Shown piece after piece: positions 21,962-25,780 of a stretch of DNA of 25,780 bases. The stretch's first letter is position 1, and every line of letters starts with the position of its first letter. Origin of the DNA: Bacteroidales bacterium (lineage in GTDB: Bacteria; Bacteroidota; Bacteroidia; Bacteroidales; F082); the NCBI GenBank assembly GCA_029933565.1, contig JAOZNY010000013.1, positions 1 through 25,780 of the forward strand, read 5' to 3'. Made by a program: the position numbers and the translations under genes. Below the pieces are notes generated by a model. The model ran no database searches, was not told the origin of the DNA, and worked only from the letters and a program-made list of their open reading frames with translations.

Positions 21962-23860
21962 ATGACTATTGAACAATATATTGACAAAGTAAGTACTAGG
22001 CTGAAATCCGGAATTTCAAGAGAACATTCCTACAGAGGTGATCTTGAAACCTTAATCCGCGAATTAGTAAAAGGTGTTGAAATAACAAATGAACCTGCAA
22101 ATGTAACCGACTGCGGAAACCCCGACTATGTAATAACTAAAGGGAAAATCCCAATAGGATACATCGAAGCCAAAGACATTGGAAAAGACCTAAACAGCAA
22201 AGGATATAAAGAACAATTTGACCGCTACAAAAAAGCACTCGATAATCTGATAATAACTGATTACGTTTGGTTTCAGTTTTTTCAAAACGGAGAATTAATC
22301 CACGAGATTAGAATTGGTGAAATTGAATTCCCCTCCGGTGGAGGGGTGTCCGCAGGACGGGGTGGTGTTAAACCACTCGCTGACAATTTCTCAGAATTTA
22401 CAAACCTGATTAAAAACTTCTGTACTCACATTGGGCAAACTATTAAATCGAGCAAAAAACTTGCTGAAATGATGGCTTCAAAAGCCCGATTATTACAAGA
22501 TATTTTAGAACGAGCAATTACCTCTGATGAGGAAACACAAGAAAACACCTCATTAAGAGAGCAATATAAAACTTTCAAAAACATTTTAATTCATGATTTA
22601 ACGCCAAAAGCATTTGCCGATATTTACGCACAAACACTGGCTTACGGAATGTTTGCAGCAAGATTGCACGATACTACACTTGATGATTTTAGCCGACAAG
22701 AAGCAGCCGAATTAATTCCAAAATCAAATCCTTTCTTACGTAAACTTTTTGGCTACGTAGCCGGACCCGATATTGACGAAAGAATAATGCGAACTGTTGA
22801 CAACCTTGCAGAAGTTTTTAGAGCAACAAACGTAGAACAACTTTTAAAGAATTTTGGAAAAAGTACGCAAACCAACGACCCGATTATTCATTTTTACGAA
22901 ACATTTCTTGCCGAATACGATCCAAAATTGCGGAAAGCAAGAGGAGTTTGGTACACTCCCGAACCGGTTGTAAAATTTATTGTTAGGGCAGTTGACGATA
23001 TTTTAAAAACTGAATTCGATTTACCACAAGGGCTTGCCGACACTAGCAAAACAAAAATAAAAGTACCAATTCAGGGTAGCAAGAAAATGTTGGAGAAGGA
23101 AGTACACAAAGTACAAATACTTGACCCGGCAACCGGAACAGGAACTTTTTTGGCAGAAGTAGTAAAATATATTTACAGCAAAAAATTTAAGGCAATGCAA
23201 GGTGCCTGGAGCAGTTACGTTGATGAGCACCTAATACCTCGCCTAAACGGTTTTGAACTTTTGATGGCTTCTTACTCAATGGCGCATCTTAAGTTGGATA
23301 TGCTTTTGCGCGAAACCGGCTACAAAGCTACCAAAAACCAAAGATTCAATATTTATCTTACCAACTCGCTCGAAGAACACCACCCCGATACAGGAACCTT
23401 GTTTTCAAACTGGTTAAGCACAGAGGCAAACGAAGCCAACCATATAAAACGAGATACGCCTGTTATGTGTGTTATTGGAAATCCGCCTTACGCTGTAAGT
23501 AGTACGAATAAAAGCGAATGGATACAAAATCTTTTAAAAGATTATAAAAGAGATTTAAACGAACGAAAGATAAATCTTGATGATGATTATATAAAATTTA
23601 TCCGTTACGGAGAATATTTTATAAACAAAACAGGTGAAGGTATTTTGGCATATATTTCTAACAATAGTTTTATCGATGGTATTACCCATCGCCAAATGCG
23701 AAAACATCTTTTAGAAACTTTCGACAAAGTTTATATTTTGGATTTGCATGGAAATGCTAAGAAAAAGGAAACCACGCCGGAGGGGGGAAAAGACGAAAAT
23801 GTTTTTGACATTATGCAAGGTGTTAGTATAAATATTTTTGTGAAAAAGAAACAGCGATGA
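21962..23860 (+). CDS. Restriction-modification enzyme (type ISP/IIG-like), nuclease and methyltransferase part of a split gene
   Basis: The protein has 632 residues. The N-terminal nuclease domain has a PD-x-ExK-type motif (P54-D55, E69-A-K71). A helical region follows. The N6-adenine methyltransferase has motif I LDPATGTGTF (387-396) and motif IV NPPY (507-510). It ends at GVSINIFVKKKQR, a point where single-chain relatives continue into the target-recognition part. That continuation is found at 24999, after an intervening nuclease gene. A palindromic repeat is inserted in frame at about residues 124-140. It probably acts together with the downstream part as a DNA methylation and cleavage enzyme. 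Whether the split enzyme is active is unknown. Confidence 0.85.
   Translation: MTIEQYIDKVSTRLKSGISREHSYRGDLETLIRELVKGVEITNEPANVTDCGNPDYVITKGKIPIGYIEAKDIGKDLNSKGYKEQFDRYKKALDNLIITDYVWFQFFQNGELIHEIRIGEIEFPSGGGVSAGRGGVKPLADNFSEFTNLIKNFCTHIGQTIKSSKKLAEMMASKARLLQDILERAITSDEETQENTSLREQYKTFKNILIHDLTPKAFADIYAQTLAYGMFAARLHDTTLDDFSRQEAAELIPKSNPFLRKLFGYVAGPDIDERIMRTVDNLAEVFRATNVEQLLKNFGKSTQTNDPIIHFYETFLAEYDPKLRKARGVWYTPEPVVKFIVRAVDDILKTEFDLPQGLADTSKTKIKVPIQGSKKMLEKEVHKVQILDPATGTGTFLAEVVKYIYSKKFKAMQGAWSSYVDEHLIPRLNGFELLMASYSMAHLKLDMLLRETGYKATKNQRFNIYLTNSLEEHHPDTGTLFSNWLSTEANEANHIKRDTPVMCVIGNPPYAVSSTNKSEWIQNLLKDYKRDLNERKINLDDDYIKFIRYGEYFINKTGEGILAYISNNSFIDGITHRQMRKHLLETFDKVYILDLHGNAKKKETTPEGGKDENVFDIMQGVSINIFVKKKQR
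22330..22376. repeat. Palindromic repeat inserted in frame within the restriction gene
   Basis: There are three short hairpins in a row: CCCCTCC/GGAGGGG (22330-22346), GTCC/GGAC (22348-22358) and GTGGT/ACCAC (22362-22376). It is GC-rich in an AT-rich gene and translates as a glycine-rich PSGGGVSAGRGGVKPL insert without breaking the frame. The same opening bases (ATTCCCCTCC) recur at the right edge of the window inside the downstream half of the gene. Confidence 0.65.
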
Positions 23861-24996
23861 CACAAGAAAATTATATCCAAACAGTAAAAAACCTTAAAGA
23901 AGAAATTCTAAAAAGTCGCTATTCCATAGCAAAAGTGGCGAATAGAGAATTGCTGTTATTGTATTACAAAGTAGGGAATATAATTTCCGAAAAGGTAGCA
24001 TCAGAAAAATGGGGGAGTAAAACTATCCAGAAGTTATCGGTTGATTTGCAAAACGAATTGAACGGTTTGAGAGGATTTTCTTATCCAAACTTAAAGCGAA
24101 TGCGACAATTTCATGAAGAATGGCAACCATATTTCAATGTGGATTTTACAAGTACTGAGATTGGCTCAACACTGTCGAGCCAATCTGAAAATGATAAAAA
24201 TGCAATTAGCCAGTCAGTGTCTGACCAATTACAAAACACAATTAGACCGACACTGTCGAGCCAATTCATTAATAGTTTTATAAGTATAGGTTTTGCTTCT
24301 CATATTGAGATTATTACAAAAACAAAAAACATAGATGCAAGAGTGTTTTACATTACAAAATCAGCAAACGAATTTTGGTCGGTGCGTACACTAAAACAAC
24401 ATTTAATAAATAAACTCTTTGAAAAGCAGGGAGCATTGCCCAACAATTTTGAACAAACAATAATAAACCCAAAAGATCGAAAAAAAGCACTTAGAAATTT
24501 TAGCGACCATTATTTGTTGGATTTTATACGAATTTCTGACGAAGACGATGAGGACGAAAAACTTTTGGAAAATGAAATAGTAAAAAACATAAAAAAGTTT
24601 ATTGTTTCGCTTGGCAACGATTTTGCTTTTATTGGAAATCAGTTTAGGATTATTGTTGCTGAAAAGGAATACTTTATCGACCTCCTGTTCTTTAACAGAA
24701 AATTACAATCCTTGGTTGCTTTCGAATTAAAAACAGGAGAGTTTAAACCCGAATATCTTGGTAAGATGAATTTCTATCTTTCTGCGCTGGATGAATACAT
24801 TAAAAATGAACACGAAAATTCTTCTATAGGAATTATTTTGTGCAAAGAAAAGAACAATAAAATTGTAGAGTTTTCTTTTAGGGATTTTAATAAAGCAATG
24901 GGCGTGGCTACTTACAACACAAGCCGGAAACTGCCAAAAAAATACAAAAATATTTTACCCGATGCCGAAACGCTGAAAAAATTAATGGATTATTAG
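23857..24996 (+). CDS. DUF1016/YhcG-family PD-(D/E)xK nuclease
   Basis: The protein has 379 residues. The N-terminal DUF1016-type helical domain (about 8-95) has RELLLLYYKVGNIISEK and GFSYPNLKRMRQFHEEW. A variable linker (95-135) contains a short repeat. The C-terminal nuclease domain (about 145-370) has GNQFRIIVAEKEYFIDLLFFNRKLQSLVAFELKTGEF, giving D275 and E290-x-K292 as the catalytic set. Its ATG overlaps the stop of the methyltransferase part by four bases, and 2 bases separate its stop from the next start. DUF1016 proteins are often found beside type I and related restriction genes and are thought to be accessory nucleases. Here the gene separates the two halves of one enzyme. Confidence 0.88.
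   Translation: MTQENYIQTVKNLKEEILKSRYSIAKVANRELLLLYYKVGNIISEKVASEKWGSKTIQKLSVDLQNELNGLRGFSYPNLKRMRQFHEEWQPYFNVDFTSTEIGSTLSSQSENDKNAISQSVSDQLQNTIRPTLSSQFINSFISIGFASHIEIITKTKNIDARVFYITKSANEFWSVRTLKQHLINKLFEKQGALPNNFEQTIINPKDRKKALRNFSDHYLLDFIRISDEDDEDEKLLENEIVKNIKKFIVSLGNDFAFIGNQFRIIVAEKEYFIDLLFFNRKLQSLVAFELKTGEFKPEYLGKMNFYLSALDEYIKNEHENSSIGIILCKEKNNKIVEFSFRDFNKAMGVATYNTSRKLPKKYKNILPDAETLKKLMDY
24169..24265 (+). repeat. Short direct repeat in the linker of the DUF1016 gene
   Basis: ACACTGTCGAGCCAAT occurs at 24169-24184 and 24250-24265, with a degenerate copy between (around 24214-24229). The translation repeats S/P-TLSSQ and SVSDQ. All copies keep the frame. Confidence 0.6.
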
Positions 24997-24998
24997 TT

Positions 24999-25780
24999 AT
25001 GGCAAAACAAAATAAAAAATTAGCACAGGTTTTTCATTATGACCTCTACGGCAAACGACAAGAGAAATACGATTTCCTTATAGGTAATTCTATCAATTCT
25101 ATTAATTGGAATATTTTAGAAAATAAAAAACCGTATTTCTTTTTTGTAACAAAGAATTTTGAAGATGAAGATGAGTATAAAAAAGGATTTAAAATAGATG
25201 AAATTTATTTGAATAATAATACTGGAATTCAAACAAAACGAGATGCTTTGGTTTATAATTTTGATGAAAGGTCATTGAATGCAGTAATTGCAAATATCAT
25301 ATTATTATCAGATGATGTTTTAAGAAATAAATATAATTTGACAAAGGATGGAAGAGATTGGACAATTAGTTATGCAAGAAAAGATTTAGCAAAAGAAGAT
25401 GGGCAAGTTGTTAAAATTTTATATCACCCATTTGATGAAAGAGTGTCATATTTTACTGGTCGTAGTAAGGGTTTTATGGCATATCCAAGAAGTCCCTTAA
25501 GTAATAATTGCATTCAAAATAACCTTTCCTTGCTGGCAGTTAGAAACAGCAGAAGAGGCAACGTTAATAATTATTATATCACCAACAATCTTGTCGACAA
25601 AGATGGTGTATCACCATTAGATAATTGTAAATTTTTCCCTCTCTACCTTTATCCCATCCAAGAAACTGATAAGATTTTCACAGAAAAAGACCGCAAGCCA
25701 AATCTAAACACAGAAATAGTAGAGCAAATTGCTAAAAAGTTAGGATTAGAATTTGTGCCGGAGAAAAATTCCCCTCCTTT
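24999..25780 (+). CDS. Restriction-modification enzyme, target-recognition part of the split gene (partial)
   Basis: It starts at ATG 24999, two bases after the nuclease gene stop, and runs off the right edge after 260 codons. The start MAKQNKKLAQVFHYDLYGKRQ continues the single-chain enzyme family where the 632-residue part stopped, and segments such as ILYHPFDERVSYFTGRSKGFMAYPRSP are typical of the specificity and C-terminal region of type ISP-like enzymes. It contains no methyltransferase or nuclease motif of its own. The last visible codons (NSPP) enter a CCCCTCC stretch matching the opening of the repeat at 22330, so another in-frame repeat may follow. Confidence 0.8.
   Translation, partial: MAKQNKKLAQVFHYDLYGKRQEKYDFLIGNSINSINWNILENKKPYFFFVTKNFEDEDEYKKGFKIDEIYLNNNTGIQTKRDALVYNFDERSLNAVIANIILLSDDVLRNKYNLTKDGRDWTISYARKDLAKEDGQVVKILYHPFDERVSYFTGRSKGFMAYPRSPLSNNCIQNNLSLLAVRNSRRGNVNNYYITNNLVDKDGVSPLDNCKFFPLYLYPIQETDKIFTEKDRKPNLNTEIVEQIAKKLGLEFVPEKNSPP

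Overview
The window looks like the chromosome of an anaerobic or facultative member of the Bacteroidota. The DNA is AT-rich, start codons lack Shine-Dalgarno sequences, several promoters fit TAnnTTTG, the porin is of the O/P type found in this phylum, and the dispersed palindromic repeats are of a kind common there. No rRNA or tRNA is visible, so no closer placement is offered.

The left 14.7 kb is almost entirely minus strand and reads as a dissimilatory sulfur-compound metabolism island. A seven-gene run (7476 down to 1152) encodes a Tat-exported molybdopterin oxidoreductase of the polysulfide/thiosulfate reductase type, its four-cluster ferredoxin subunit, an NrfD/PsrC quinone-reactive membrane subunit, two half-size YeeE/YedE (sulfur transport) proteins and two membrane-anchored periplasmic rhodanese-fold proteins. 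A three-gene run (10022 to 7777) encodes an outer-membrane porin, a two-domain periplasmic sulfurtransferase and a small unknown protein. Next comes a lone two-domain rhodanese lipoprotein (11100 to 10108). Last is a three-gene run (14651 to 11327): an octaheme c-type cytochrome of the tetrathionate reductase family, a cytochrome b fused to a PAS domain, and another rhodanese lipoprotein. The left edge (1-691) holds the N-terminal part of a second octaheme cytochrome, paralogous to the one at 14651, so the island is bracketed by two copies.

A divergent plus-strand block follows: a Crp/Fnr-family regulator (14827), a Rieske protein (15608) and a 904-residue fusion of cytochrome b/b6 with a twelve-heme c-type domain (16195). 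Together these look like an unusual quinol-oxidising bc-type complex that could feed electrons to periplasmic multiheme cytochromes. Two Fnr-like inverted repeats lie between the regulator and the octaheme operon.

The right end is more ordinary. It has a membrane permease and MobA (molybdopterin guanylyltransferase, plausibly supplying cofactor to the molybdoenzyme), bracketed by two inverted copies of a ~90-bp MITE-like element, then phosphatidylserine synthase. The window closes with a restriction-modification gene of the single-chain type that is split in two by a DUF1016/YhcG-type nuclease gene, with a palindromic repeat inserted in frame in its first half.

The most unusual signal is that three of the five complete rhodanese-fold proteins end in exactly Gly-Gly-Cys. 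Two of these lack cysteine at the normal rhodanese active site, and in one the terminal cysteine is the only cysteine in the protein. This resembles the C-terminal swinging-arm cysteine of the SoxY sulfur carrier and suggests a periplasmic sulfur-carrier relay linked to the reductase and the YeeE transporters.
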